Source of the DNA: DATLYB01 sp964502525
GTDB lineage: Bacteria; Bacteroidota; Bacteroidia; Chitinophagales; CAIOSU01
DNA length: 64,000 bases
Direction of reading: 5' to 3'
Assembly: GCA_964502525.1 (NCBI GenBank)
Contig: CAZCXH010000002.1
Span: forward strand, 1-64,000
The position numbers and the translations under genes are program-made. The notes beneath the pieces are model-generated. The model was not told the origin of the DNA and did not search any database. It worked only from the letters and a program-made list of their open reading frames with translations. Each line of letters opens with the position of its first letter. Within the stretch, counting starts at the first letter, position 1. Of this stretch, positions 1 through 7,448 are shown one piece after another.

Positions 1-125
1 TTGAAGCCAGTGGCTTAAAGCTAATACCTGAAAAATATGCACTAAATGATGAACTCATTAATAAATCAGGTCTGTCTGTTCTAAAAATTCTGCTGCTTAT
101 TCCCGGGTTTTTTGTTTTGTTTTAA
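1..125 (+). CDS. 3' end of an unknown gene (partial)
   Basis: An open frame runs from the window edge (codons in phase with base 3) to a TAA at 123-125. It encodes the last 40 residues of a protein whose start lies outside the window. The tail has a lysine/glutamate-rich stretch followed by a hydrophobic end (LKILLLIPGFFVLF) that could be a membrane segment or a buried core. The stop lies 22 bp from the stop of the convergent TonB receptor gene, which is a normal gene spacing. The family cannot be recognised from so short a piece. Confidence 0.4.
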   Translation, partial: EASGLKLIPEKYALNDELINKSGLSVLKILLLIPGFFVLF

Positions 126-147
126 GAATCGCTGTAATTCCATTCAA

Positions 148-3078
148 TCAGCCTCCGCCAAAAGTGTAGGAAAGCCTGAGTATGGCCATGGTGCCCATGC
201 TGGGAGTTCCTACAAAGGGCTTATGCTTGTTGTTGGTCACGTTTTGGATATCAAGCGCAATGGAAAATCCTTTCACTTTTGGAACCTGGTAGGTAAAACC
301 GAGATCAAGGTAATGCGCTGCCTTCACCGTTCCGACATAAACCGCTGAATTAGCCGGGTAGCTGTCTTGCCAGCGGTAAGCGATCCTGGATTTCAAGCCG
401 ATCGTCTTGCAGGTATGTTCGAGCGTCAGCGCAAGTTTATGGCGGGGGGCATTCAGCGCAACATACCCAAGTTGGGCGCCATCAAGCGGAATACTGTCTT
501 TCGTGACATACGAATACGCACCGCCTGCGGTGAACTTTTCGTTAATCACATAAGTCAGCCCCAGATCCATGCCGCCAACAGTTATGTCTCCCAGGTTCTT
601 GTAGGTTAGAATGATGTCTGAATTAACCAAAGGATCATCGGGGGTGATGGAGCCGTTGGGTATCTGGGCCGCTGCCCCTGTGAAAATATTGATCAGCTCA
701 TCCCATGCGGTGCCGTTCACTTCGCCACCGAAATCTCCGTCAATCAGTTGAACCAGGATGTTGTCGAGCAATCCACCGTTTTTGTCAAGATTCTGGCGGA
801 GCAGACCGGTTGAATCATCGCCAAAGGCAGCCCGGTATGCAACAGGATCAAACATAACGCTTGCCGTTGAATTGGTGAGCGGACTCACGTAATCGCTCAC
901 CTTTGTATAATAAAAATCAGCAGTCAGGTAAACCTTATCCCACAGGATGCCCTTATAGCCTATCTCCCAGGTTTGAGTGATCTGGTTATCAATGGGAGCT
1001 ACTTCTTTTATGTTATTTAAATCGAATAAGCTTTGACTGAAGTCATCAGTTTCATTCAGCTTCACATAATCAACCAGGATATTCTGCACGCTGCTGATTG
1101 TGCCGTTTGGACCGCCAATGCCGTTAATCAGTGACGCCATGATGGTAGAGGGAATGCCTCCAATCTTGGCAATAATTGCCGAGAGGCTGTCAAAAAACAT
1201 GTAATTTTTTGAATTGTCAGTATATAAGTACCACTCATCATCTGTGTTTGGATCATTATCAGCATAAGGAGTGATGAACTCCAGGATTTCATTTTCACCA
1301 TCACCCCTGTAACTGTATCCGTCAGGCGATCCTATGCCCCTTGCGTTAATACCGTTGGGAATAAGACCATTGGATAAATCCAGCGACAGATTGAGCGTGG
1401 AAGGCGAACTGAACGCGCGGTTATAGGTTGCCCGGAGGGTGTGACGGGATGTTGGTTTAAAAACAATTGCTGCTCGCGGAGAAAGGAATACGCCCTCTAC
1501 CTGGTCATGCCAGTCGAGCCTCAAAGCGCCAACCAAAGTCAGCTTGCTGATAATATCCCATTCTCCCTGTCCGTACCCGCCAATCTGGGTGATGTTATCC
1601 TGATCTTCAAATCTTCCGTTGATGGTTCCCTCGGTAATCGGAACCGTGAATAACGCATCGGCTCCATAGATGAACCGAAGTTTATCCATAGGTTTTGAAC
1701 TGTGCTGCAGTTGAAGCACATGCAGTTTTGATTTGTCAATGAGGAGTTGCACTTCATGCGTGGATGGCTTCACATGAAGCGGTTCATTCGCCTGCGGAAT
1801 GAGAAACGTTTCTCCGGCATTGCTTGAATTAAGGAAATATTGGAAGTAAAGTTTCTTCCAGCGCAACCGGGCCTGAGCGTAGGAACAAATCCATTTCTTC
1901 CCTTGTGCCGCTCCAAGACCGGTGAGTTCCAGGTTGGTGGTCATCGCCATTCCACCGCTAAGAATGATATCAACGTCTTTACTGAGCCTGAAATCAATTC
2001 GGGCATCCGCATTGGCTTTTTTAATATCAAAATCCCGATCAAAAAGCCTCGGAGCAATAGTGCTGTCGGGAATAAAGGCTTCTCCATTCTGAGCGGTACC
2101 TAAAATCAGAGTATCTCCTATCTGTGGTTCCCGCTTATCGTAATATTTCCAGTCATTGGCTCCCAGGTATCCGCCCGAAACCTTAAATCCGATCCTGTCA
2201 TTGAGCTTCACCACCAATCGCGCTTCAGGGTTGATAAGCCCGCGGTCAACTATTGAACTTCCTTCGTCAACCCCCTTTGTTACAAAGGCGGAATCCTGAT
2301 AAATCGTTACCGAGTCATCGCCTTTGGCTCTGGTTCCCATTCCAACGGTCACGGTTCCTTCCCACTTTCTGTCAATATCCAAAGGAGATTTTGTGAACAT
2401 GGCGAAAACGCCATCAGCGGCATTGGGACCATATAATGCTGAACCCGGTCCGCGCACTATTTCCATCCGTTCAAGATCATTATTCGCGGTGGGAATGAGC
2501 TGGTAGGCATTGACGCGGAGAGAAGGCACGCTGGCAATCCGGTTATCTACGATAACCATGGTTGCCGTGGAGAAAATGTTGTTGAATCCGCGGGGAACAA
2601 CATTGGCGCACACGATGCCCGTTTTCATCACGTCCACACCGGGCGTGTATTGAAGATGGTCAATGGCTGTGGTGGTGACCTGTGATTCAATCTTCTCCGT
2701 GCCGATTACGGTGATTGAAGCCGGTGCATCCAAAATTTTTTCTTCACTGCGCGAAGCGCTCACCACCACCGGGTTCAGGCCGATGTCTTTCGTTTCAAGC
2801 GCGATGGAGAGTTCTCCTGAAATAGCGCTGACGTCAACTTCCTTGTCGCTGTAGCCCACATAAGAAAACACGATGATTTTAGCCGTATCCGGAACGGTGA
2901 TGGAGAATTTACCGTCAAGATCGCTCACCGCTCCTGTTGTGGTTCCTTTCACCTTCACGCTCACCTGCGGCAGCGATTCTTTGGTATCAGCCGCGGTTAC
3001 AGTTCCCGTCACGGTTTTTTGCGCATAAACGAAAATGCAGGAAAAGGCGCAGAGCAGGCAGATGATGATTTTTTTCAT
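148..3078 (-). CDS. TonB-dependent outer membrane receptor with carboxypeptidase-like N-terminal domain
   Basis: This is a 976-residue outer membrane receptor for energised uptake of a ligand that cannot be named. A signal peptide (residues 1-19, cleaved before Q20) is followed by a carboxypeptidase-regulatory-like beta domain (about 22-100, with the VTGTVTAADTKESLPQVSV pattern). A plug domain follows (about 105-225, with ASRSEEKILDAPASITVI and the VERMEIVRGPGSALYG-type motif), then a long barrel ending LRLSYTFGGG. The final three glycines are unusual, since such barrels normally end in an aromatic residue. No SusD-like lipoprotein gene lies beside it, so it is not a standard polysaccharide-utilisation pair. 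It is divergent from the Crp/Fnr-type gene at 3184, with a palindrome over its likely promoter, so regulation by that neighbour is plausible. Confidence 0.93.
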   Translation of the reverse strand: MKKIIICLLCAFSCIFVYAQKTVTGTVTAADTKESLPQVSVKVKGTTTGAVSDLDGKFSITVPDTAKIIVFSYVGYSDKEVDVSAISGELSIALETKDIGLNPVVVSASRSEEKILDAPASITVIGTEKIESQVTTTAIDHLQYTPGVDVMKTGIVCANVVPRGFNNIFSTATMVIVDNRIASVPSLRVNAYQLIPTANNDLERMEIVRGPGSALYGPNAADGVFAMFTKSPLDIDRKWEGTVTVGMGTRAKGDDSVTIYQDSAFVTKGVDEGSSIVDRGLINPEARLVVKLNDRIGFKVSGGYLGANDWKYYDKREPQIGDTLILGTAQNGEAFIPDSTIAPRLFDRDFDIKKANADARIDFRLSKDVDIILSGGMAMTTNLELTGLGAAQGKKWICSYAQARLRWKKLYFQYFLNSSNAGETFLIPQANEPLHVKPSTHEVQLLIDKSKLHVLQLQHSSKPMDKLRFIYGADALFTVPITEGTINGRFEDQDNITQIGGYGQGEWDIISKLTLVGALRLDWHDQVEGVFLSPRAAIVFKPTSRHTLRATYNRAFSSPSTLNLSLDLSNGLIPNGINARGIGSPDGYSYRGDGENEILEFITPYADNDPNTDDEWYLYTDNSKNYMFFDSLSAIIAKIGGIPSTIMASLINGIGGPNGTISSVQNILVDYVKLNETDDFSQSLFDLNNIKEVAPIDNQITQTWEIGYKGILWDKVYLTADFYYTKVSDYVSPLTNSTASVMFDPVAYRAAFGDDSTGLLRQNLDKNGGLLDNILVQLIDGDFGGEVNGTAWDELINIFTGAAAQIPNGSITPDDPLVNSDIILTYKNLGDITVGGMDLGLTYVINEKFTAGGAYSYVTKDSIPLDGAQLGYVALNAPRHKLALTLEHTCKTIGLKSRIAYRWQDSYPANSAVYVGTVKAAHYLDLGFTYQVPKVKGFSIALDIQNVTNNKHKPFVGTPSMGTMAILRLSYTFGGG

Positions 3079-3100
3079 AGGGTTTGGGTTTGTTCGATGT

Positions 3101-3131
3101 ACAAGATATGAAAGACCTTTCAGGTTTCAAA
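3101..3131 (-). promoter_or_regulatory. candidate promoter of the TonB receptor gene
   Basis: On the minus strand a TTTG (complement of 3128-3131) is followed after 19 bp by TATCTTGT (complement of 3101-3108). This resembles the Bacteroidota -33 TTTG / -7 TAnnTTTG pattern with the expected spacing, although the -7 box is imperfect. The start codon lies 22 bp downstream. Confidence 0.4.
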
Positions 3132-3144
3132 AATCTGAAAGGCC
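3114..3144. repeat. palindrome in divergent promoter region (operator or degenerate REP)
   Basis: The 31-bp imperfect palindrome has arms GACCTTTCAG and CTGAAAGGCC around an 11-bp spacer. It resembles the ACCTGWCAGGT palindromes elsewhere in the window but has TTTCAG in place of TGACAG. It overlaps the candidate -33 box of the TonB receptor gene and ends just before the Crp/Fnr-type gene's -7 box. It could be an operator or a decayed copy of the REP family. Confidence 0.5.
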
Positions 3145-3166
3145 TATAATATTGACCATTGCTTTT

Positions 3167-3174
3167 TAAATTTG
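3167..3174 (+). promoter_or_regulatory. candidate -7 box of the Crp/Fnr-type gene
   Basis: TAAATTTG matches TAnnTTTG exactly and ends 9 bp before the ATG at 3184, which would give a very short leader. No convincing -33 box lies at the usual distance. Confidence 0.3.
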
Positions 3175-3183
3175 TTCGGTAAA

Positions 3184-3822
3184 ATGAACACTGCCGCCAC
3201 CGAAATAGATAATCTTTTTCCTCAATTGGAAAAAGAACTCAGGGAGCAGATCACCGGCAAAAGCCTGTTCAAAGAGGTGAAGGAAGGCGAGGTGCTGATG
3301 GAAACCGGGCAGCACATCAAATCAACCATCCTGCTGCTGAGCGGGCTGCTGAAAGTTTATCGCGAAGACGATGAAGGCAGTGAATTCTTCATGTATTACC
3401 TCGAGCCGGGAAGCGCCTGCGCCATGTCCATGCTTTGCGCAGCGCGCAATGAAAAAAGCCGGATCAAAATGCAGGCGATGACCGATTCAGAGGTGGCATT
3501 TATTCCGATACAGGTTGCCGAAACATGGGTGAATAAATACAAAAGCTGGTACCAGTTTGTGGTTGCCACTTACCGCGAGCGCTTTGAGGAACTGCTGCAG
3601 CTTATTGATAATGTCGCGTTCAAAAACCTTGACGAACGGCTGCTGTTTTATCTCAAGCGGCACTATGACGTTTCAGGGGCAAATCTTCAGCTCAATCACC
3701 AGCAAATAGCCGATGACCTCAACAGTACGCGCGAAGTGATTTCGCGCTTGTTGAAAAAGCTTGAAATGAAAGGGATTGTGCGTCTCAACCGCAGTTCCAT
3801 AGAAATCATCAACCCGATGTGA
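3184..3822 (+). CDS. Crp/Fnr-family transcriptional regulator
   Basis: The 212-residue protein has an N-terminal cyclic-nucleotide-binding-like beta roll (about residues 20-110), a dimerisation helix, and a C-terminal winged helix. The recognition region is near LNHQQIADDLNSTREVISRL, the usual Crp/Fnr helix-turn-helix form. The ATG at 3184 is preferred over an in-frame TTG at 3172, because that TTG overlaps the candidate -7 box. No N-terminal cysteine cluster is present, so an oxygen-sensing FNR-type iron-sulfur cluster is unlikely, and the effector is unknown. It is divergent from the TonB receptor gene, so it may control that gene and itself. Confidence 0.9.
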   Translation: MNTAATEIDNLFPQLEKELREQITGKSLFKEVKEGEVLMETGQHIKSTILLLSGLLKVYREDDEGSEFFMYYLEPGSACAMSMLCAARNEKSRIKMQAMTDSEVAFIPIQVAETWVNKYKSWYQFVVATYRERFEELLQLIDNVAFKNLDERLLFYLKRHYDVSGANLQLNHQQIADDLNSTREVISRLLKKLEMKGIVRLNRSSIEIINPM

Positions 3823-3847
3823 ACCTGACGGGTTTTATCCATTCATA

Positions 3848-4023
3848 AGACCTCTTTCATAATTCACAAGGAGGTTTGTTATTATGCAGGCATTAAGGGT
3901 GAGCCAGGATGAAGGTACTTTGAGAACGCCAATTTGGTCATGGGACACCGGCTTTGCGTGTGGGATTATCCCCCGCTGGCGGGGGAGCGAGGGGGTGGAA
4001 TAATTGAATTATGAAAGAGGTCT
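3848..4023. repeat. 176-bp element bounded by perfect 19-bp inverted repeats
   Basis: The 19-bp sequence at 3848-3866 (begins AGACCTCTTTCAT) recurs exactly as its reverse complement at 4005-4023. The 138 bp between them contain no gene but do contain a GC-rich hairpin (3971-3984) followed by GGGGGTGG. That hairpin-plus-GGGGGTG arrangement also occurs at 10086-10122, 19000-19030 and 48892-48927. It looks like a small non-autonomous element. No target duplication is evident. Confidence 0.55.
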
Positions 4024-4098
4024 ATAGTTCCGGCATATTAAACGCCTCCATATAGTCAGCCACCCGCCTGAGGGCACCCATGAAACTGTCAATCAGCG
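4024..4098 (-). pseudogene. decayed 3' end of an E2 acyltransferase gene
   Basis: Read on the minus strand this stretch gives LIDSFMGALRRVADYMEAF followed by a few residues and a TAG. It aligns with the C-terminus of the intact E2 encoded at 4631-6001 (VIDGFMGGSFLRRVADYMEA), with LRRVADYMEAF identical and two residues missing. The DNA shares an exact 18-bp block (4040-4057 and 4652-4669). There is no start, and the upstream part has been replaced by the GNAT gene, whose stop codon overlaps this remnant in another frame. Confidence 0.75.
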
Positions 4099-4569
4099 GA
4101 TGACATACCCCAATATCAGGCACGGGATATTCCCCCACATTTCGTGGTTCTCTTCAATCTCAAAAAATCCCTGATTTTTGTAAAATGCTCTTGTTTTTGC
4201 ATAATCAGGATTCGGATGACTTGAGCCTAATGTCTTTACAATAAGCAGCTTTTTGTTATTTTCTCTGCAATATTGTTTTGCCCTTTCAACAAGTTCCTTC
4301 CCGATTTTTTGCCGGTGATATTCTTTTGCAACGGCCATTAAGAATATATCGGAAGTGAAGGAAAAGTAATTTTTTAATGATATAAACCCAACGGCCAAGT
4401 GATTGTCATAGGCGGCAATAAAAGGCTTAAGGTCATCCTGAACCTCACTGATGTACATTCGGTTTGAATCTTCTCTTCCGAACCATTCGGGTAATGCACG
4501 AAGAATGCGCTCTGTTATCTGCCTTTTAACCTCTTTGTCATCTAGAAATTTATACTGAATGCTTGCCAT
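4093..4569 (-). CDS. GNAT-family N-acetyltransferase
   Basis: The 158-residue acetyltransferase has a GNAT fold, and its substrate is unknown. The acetyl-CoA-binding motif is seen as MAVAKEYHRQKIGKELVERA (Q/RxxGxG/A type), followed by a strand and KTRAFYKNQGFFEIEENHEM, the usual C-terminal motif. The start at 4569 (MASIQYKFLDD) is chosen because an upstream in-frame ATG at 4605 would add a stretch without family character. The gene lies between the E2 gene and a decayed copy of the E2 3' end, so it probably arrived by an insertion or duplication at that site. Confidence 0.85.
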   Translation of the reverse strand: MASIQYKFLDDKEVKRQITERILRALPEWFGREDSNRMYISEVQDDLKPFIAAYDNHLAVGFISLKNYFSFTSDIFLMAVAKEYHRQKIGKELVERAKQYCRENNKKLLIVKTLGSSHPNPDYAKTRAFYKNQGFFEIEENHEMWGNIPCLILGYVIR

Positions 4570-4630
4570 GCTCATAAGAAGCAGCCATAATCGGCACATA
4601 AGCACATCGGCACATTAGTATATCAGCAAA

Positions 4631-6001
4631 TCAAAACTCCCTCTCCGCATCAAACGCCTCCATATAGTCCGCAACCCTTCTGAGAAATGAGCCGCCCATG
4701 AACCCGTCAATCACGCGGTGGTCATAAGATAATGAGAGAAACATCATGTGGCGGATGCCGATGGTGTCGCCTGCCGGAGTTTCTATCACAACAGGTTTTT
4801 TCTTGATGGCCCCGGTTGCGAGAATCGCGAGCTGCGGCTGGTTGATGATGGGTGTTCCCATCAGGTTGCCGAACACGCCCACATTGCTTAGGGTGAATGT
4901 GCCGCCTTCAATGTCGGCAGGGTTCAGCTTGTTATTTCGGGCGTTGTTTGCAAGGCGGTTTACCTGCTTGGTCAACCCGACAAGGTTGAAATGGTCTGCA
5001 TTTTTAATCACCGGAACGATGAGGTTCCCCGTTGGCAAGGCGGTTGCCATGCCGATATTGAGGTCGCGCCTGATGATGATTTTATCACCGTCAACGGAGG
5101 CATTGACCTGCGGAAACTCTTTCAGCGCTCTCACCACAATTTCAATAAACAATGGAGTGAAGGTGATTTTCTCTTTTTCGCGGGCAAAGAACTTGTCTTT
5201 GTTTCTGTCGCGCCACGTCACCATGTTCGTTACGTCAGCCTCGACAAATGAAGTGACGTGCGCGCTGGTGTGTTTTGAGCGAACCATGTGCTCGGCAATC
5301 AGCTTGCGCATGCGGTCCATCTCCACGATTTCAACATTACTGTCAGAGAAACCTGACAGGTTTTTCAAACCTGTCAGGTTTGTTTCAGGTTGGGAAGGCG
5401 TGTAAACCGGAGGCTGCGGCTGGGTGCGAACCGCTGCGGCTTCCACTACCTGTTCGATTCTGGATGGCTGTGGCTGCGATGTTCTGGTCTCAACATAAGC
5501 GAGAATATCTTTTTTGGTAACGCGGTTGCCTTTCCCCGTGCCGCTCATTGTTTCCAACTCCGACATTGATATCCCTTCCCTGCGGGCGATGTTCAGCACG
5601 AGCGGGGAGTAGAAGCGGTCTTCTCCGTTGGTGTGTGCCGGGTGTTGCGGGTTGCGGGTTGCGTGTTGAGCAGGTTGGCGATATTCTGATTTTGCGGAAA
5701 CTGATATTTCAGCAGTAATTGGTTCAGCACCTTTACGAACGGGCGCAGCCACAGCATCTCCACCCCTCTCAATCACCACGAATGGCTTCCCGATTTGAAC
5801 GACATCGCCTTCTTTGTATAAACGCTTCACCACCACACCGGCTTCTGTTGAAGGCACTTCCGAATCAACCTTGTCAGTGGCAATCTCAACAACCGGCTCA
5901 TCCAGTTCAACGCGGTCGCCTTCCTTCTTCATCCACTTCAGGATGGTGGCTTCCATGATGCTTTCGCCCATCTTCGGCATTAATATTTCCACCAAAGGCA
6001 T
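4631..6001 (-). CDS. dihydrolipoamide acyltransferase, E2 of a 2-oxoacid dehydrogenase complex
   Basis: The 456-residue E2 subunit transfers an acyl group from its lipoyl arm to CoA. It has an N-terminal lipoyl domain (about 1-78) with lipoyl-lysine K44 in ATDKVDSEVP, an E3/E1-binding domain (about 130-170, YSPLVLNIARREGI) and a C-terminal catalytic domain (about 225-456) with SYDHRVIDG, catalytic H428 and D432. The linkers hold two inserted repeats: a CGCAACC-type heptamer tract (QHATRNPQH) before the binding domain and a REP palindrome (residues about 208-217, LTGLKNLSG) before the catalytic domain. Whether it serves pyruvate, 2-oxoglutarate or branched-chain substrates cannot be told, since E1 and E3 genes are not adjacent. 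The branched-chain type is the closest in appearance. Confidence 0.92.
   Translation of the reverse strand: MPLVEILMPKMGESIMEATILKWMKKEGDRVELDEPVVEIATDKVDSEVPSTEAGVVVKRLYKEGDVVQIGKPFVVIERGGDAVAAPVRKGAEPITAEISVSAKSEYRQPAQHATRNPQHPAHTNGEDRFYSPLVLNIARREGISMSELETMSGTGKGNRVTKKDILAYVETRTSQPQPSRIEQVVEAAAVRTQPQPPVYTPSQPETNLTGLKNLSGFSDSNVEIVEMDRMRKLIAEHMVRSKHTSAHVTSFVEADVTNMVTWRDRNKDKFFAREKEKITFTPLFIEIVVRALKEFPQVNASVDGDKIIIRRDLNIGMATALPTGNLIVPVIKNADHFNLVGLTKQVNRLANNARNNKLNPADIEGGTFTLSNVGVFGNLMGTPIINQPQLAILATGAIKKKPVVIETPAGDTIGIRHMMFLSLSYDHRVIDGFMGGSFLRRVADYMEAFDAEREF
5351..5379. repeat. REP palindrome in frame inside the E2 gene
   Basis: The 29-bp element has arms ACCTGACAGG(T) and ACCTGTCAGGT around a short T/A-rich spacer. 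It lies in frame within the E2 linker and encodes part of LTGLKNLSG. It is identical in design to the intergenic copies near 6.1, 7.4, 8.1, 9.0, 28.5 and 37.7 kb. Confidence 0.9.
5641..5671. repeat. GTTGCGG heptamer tract in frame inside the E2 gene
   Basis: Three to four imperfect copies of a 7-bp unit (GTTGCGG/GTTGCGT) lie in the linker between lipoyl and E3-binding domains and are translated as QHATRNPQH on the minus strand. A similar tract occurs in a linker of the T9SS gene at 24217-24246. Confidence 0.7.
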
Positions 6002-6070
6002 CTTAAAAGTTTAAGGTTTAAAGTTCAAGAATTTTTTTTAACTCATCATCGAATTATCGAATCTGGTTGT

Positions 6071-6105
6071 GAGACCTGACAGGTTTCTGAAACCTGTCAG
6101 GTCTC
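6071..6105. repeat. REP palindrome between cinA and the E2 gene
   Basis: Perfect 16-bp arms (GAGACCTGACAGGTTT and its complement) surround a 3-bp centre. The element starts 70 bp upstream of the E2 start and its end overlaps the stop codon of cinA. It may act as a transcript-end hairpin for cinA. Confidence 0.9.
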
Positions 6106-7348
6106 ATTGCGAATCAAGCAAATATCTCCTCATCATCTCCAGCGCCACCACGGCAGTCCATTCGATGTTCTGCTCGCGGCTGCCTGGAAAATTATATAGC
6201 CTGGTTTTGATATTGTCAGATGATCCCACGGCAACCCACACGGTTCCTACAGGCTTCTCCGGGGTTCCCCCTCCCGGGCCGGCAATGCCTGAAACAGCAA
6301 TGGCATAATCGGTGTTCAGCTTTGAAATAACTCCCTTCACCATTTCCGTTACCGTTTGTTCGCTCACCGCGCCAAACTTTTCAAGCGTTTCAACTTTCAC
6401 CCCCAGCACATTTTGCTTCACTTCATTGGCGTAAGAAACCACCGAGCCTTTGAAGTAGTCGGAACTGCCCGCCACGCTCGTGATCAAATGCGCGATGTAT
6501 CCGCCCGTGCAGCTTTCCGCGGTGCTGATGGTTTTTTTATTCTTCAATAAAATTTTTCCAACCGCAGCTTCAAAGACATCATCATCATAACCGTAAATGT
6601 ATTTTCCCGCGGCTGCCTTGATTTTTTTAACCTGCTCATTGATCCGATCCTCAAGCATCATTCTGTCATGTCCTGCTGCCGTCAGCCGCAGCTTCACTTT
6701 TCCGGAACCCGGAAGGTAAGCCAGCTTGATGTCTTTCGGGAGTTGATCTTCAAATGGCGCGAGTTTTTCGGAAAGAAACGACTCCGGAATAGCGGCAGTC
6801 AAAATATTCTTATGAATAATAACAGGCAGTTGAAATGTCTTTTTGATTTTGGGCAGCACTTCATCCTTCATGATCTGCTTCATCTCATAAGGCACACCCG
6901 GCATCGAAACGTAAACCTTTCCGTCTTCTTCAAACCACATTCCCCAGGCGGTTCCTTTCGTGTTTTTCAGAGCGGTGCAGTTCTCCGGCAGCAACGCCTG
7001 CTGGCGGTTGTTTTCAAGCATGGGTAGTCCGCGCTTTGAGAAAAATTCTTCCAGTGCGCCCAGTATCACGTCATTCATCTTCACTCCAACGCCAAAGAAT
7101 TTGCACAATGCTTTTTTTGTAACGTCATCATTGGTGGGACCCAATCCCCCGGTGATCAGAATAATGTCACCGGCATTCTTCGCCCTGTTGAGCCCGTCAA
7201 TGATATGTGCTTCTTCATCGGAAACCGTCAGCGCCTCATACACGCGGATACCGATTTCAGCGAGATGGCTCCCCATCCATGCCGCATTGGTATTAACCGT
7301 TTGCCCGTAGAGCAATTCGTCACCGATGGTGAGGATAGCGGCTTTCAT
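6104..7348 (-). CDS. cinA: CinA: nicotinamide-nucleotide amidase / competence-damage protein
   Basis: The 414-residue protein has the two-domain CinA layout. The N-terminal molybdopterin-binding-like (COG1058) domain has GDELLYGQTVNTNAAWMG and ITGGLGPTNDDVTK. The C-terminal PncC-type NMN deamidase domain (about 255-414) has TAESCTGGYIAHLITSVAGS and SGIAGPGGGTPEKPVGTVW. It acts in the cytosol in recycling pyridine nucleotides, and in some bacteria it is linked to competence. Length and motifs are normal. The gene is flanked by REP palindromes on both sides (6071-6105 overlapping its stop, 7358-7390 ten bases before its start), so its own promoter must lie in or beyond a repeat. Confidence 0.95.
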   Translation of the reverse strand: MKAAILTIGDELLYGQTVNTNAAWMGSHLAEIGIRVYEALTVSDEEAHIIDGLNRAKNAGDIILITGGLGPTNDDVTKKALCKFFGVGVKMNDVILGALEEFFSKRGLPMLENNRQQALLPENCTALKNTKGTAWGMWFEEDGKVYVSMPGVPYEMKQIMKDEVLPKIKKTFQLPVIIHKNILTAAIPESFLSEKLAPFEDQLPKDIKLAYLPGSGKVKLRLTAAGHDRMMLEDRINEQVKKIKAAAGKYIYGYDDDVFEAAVGKILLKNKKTISTAESCTGGYIAHLITSVAGSSDYFKGSVVSYANEVKQNVLGVKVETLEKFGAVSEQTVTEMVKGVISKLNTDYAIAVSGIAGPGGGTPEKPVGTVWVAVGSSDNIKTRLYNFPGSREQNIEWTAVVALEMMRRYLLDSQ

Positions 7349-7357
7349 GCGGAATCC

Positions 7358-7390
7358 AAACCTGACAGGTTTCTGAAACCTGTCAGGTTT
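7358..7390. repeat. REP palindrome upstream of cinA
   Basis: A 33-bp palindrome with 15-bp arms (AAACCTGACAGGTTT and complement) and a 3-bp centre, ending ten bases from the cinA ATG. It is separated by 24 bp from the next copy at 7415. Confidence 0.9.
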
Positions 7391-7414
7391 TAGGCGGCAA
7401 AGCTACTAAAATTG

Positions 7415-7448
7415 AGACCTGACAGGTTTTGAAAAACCTGTCAGGTCT
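7415..7448. repeat. REP palindrome abutting the RAYT stop codon
   Basis: A 34-bp palindrome with AGACCTGACAGGTTTT-type arms. It ends exactly one base before the stop codon of the transposase gene at 7449, the close RAYT-REP association expected of this system. Confidence 0.9.

Noticed and set aside
148..3078. TonB receptor gene as part of a SusC/SusD polysaccharide locus
   Set aside because: No SusD-like lipoprotein or glycan gene is adjacent, and the receptor is shorter and differs from SusC.
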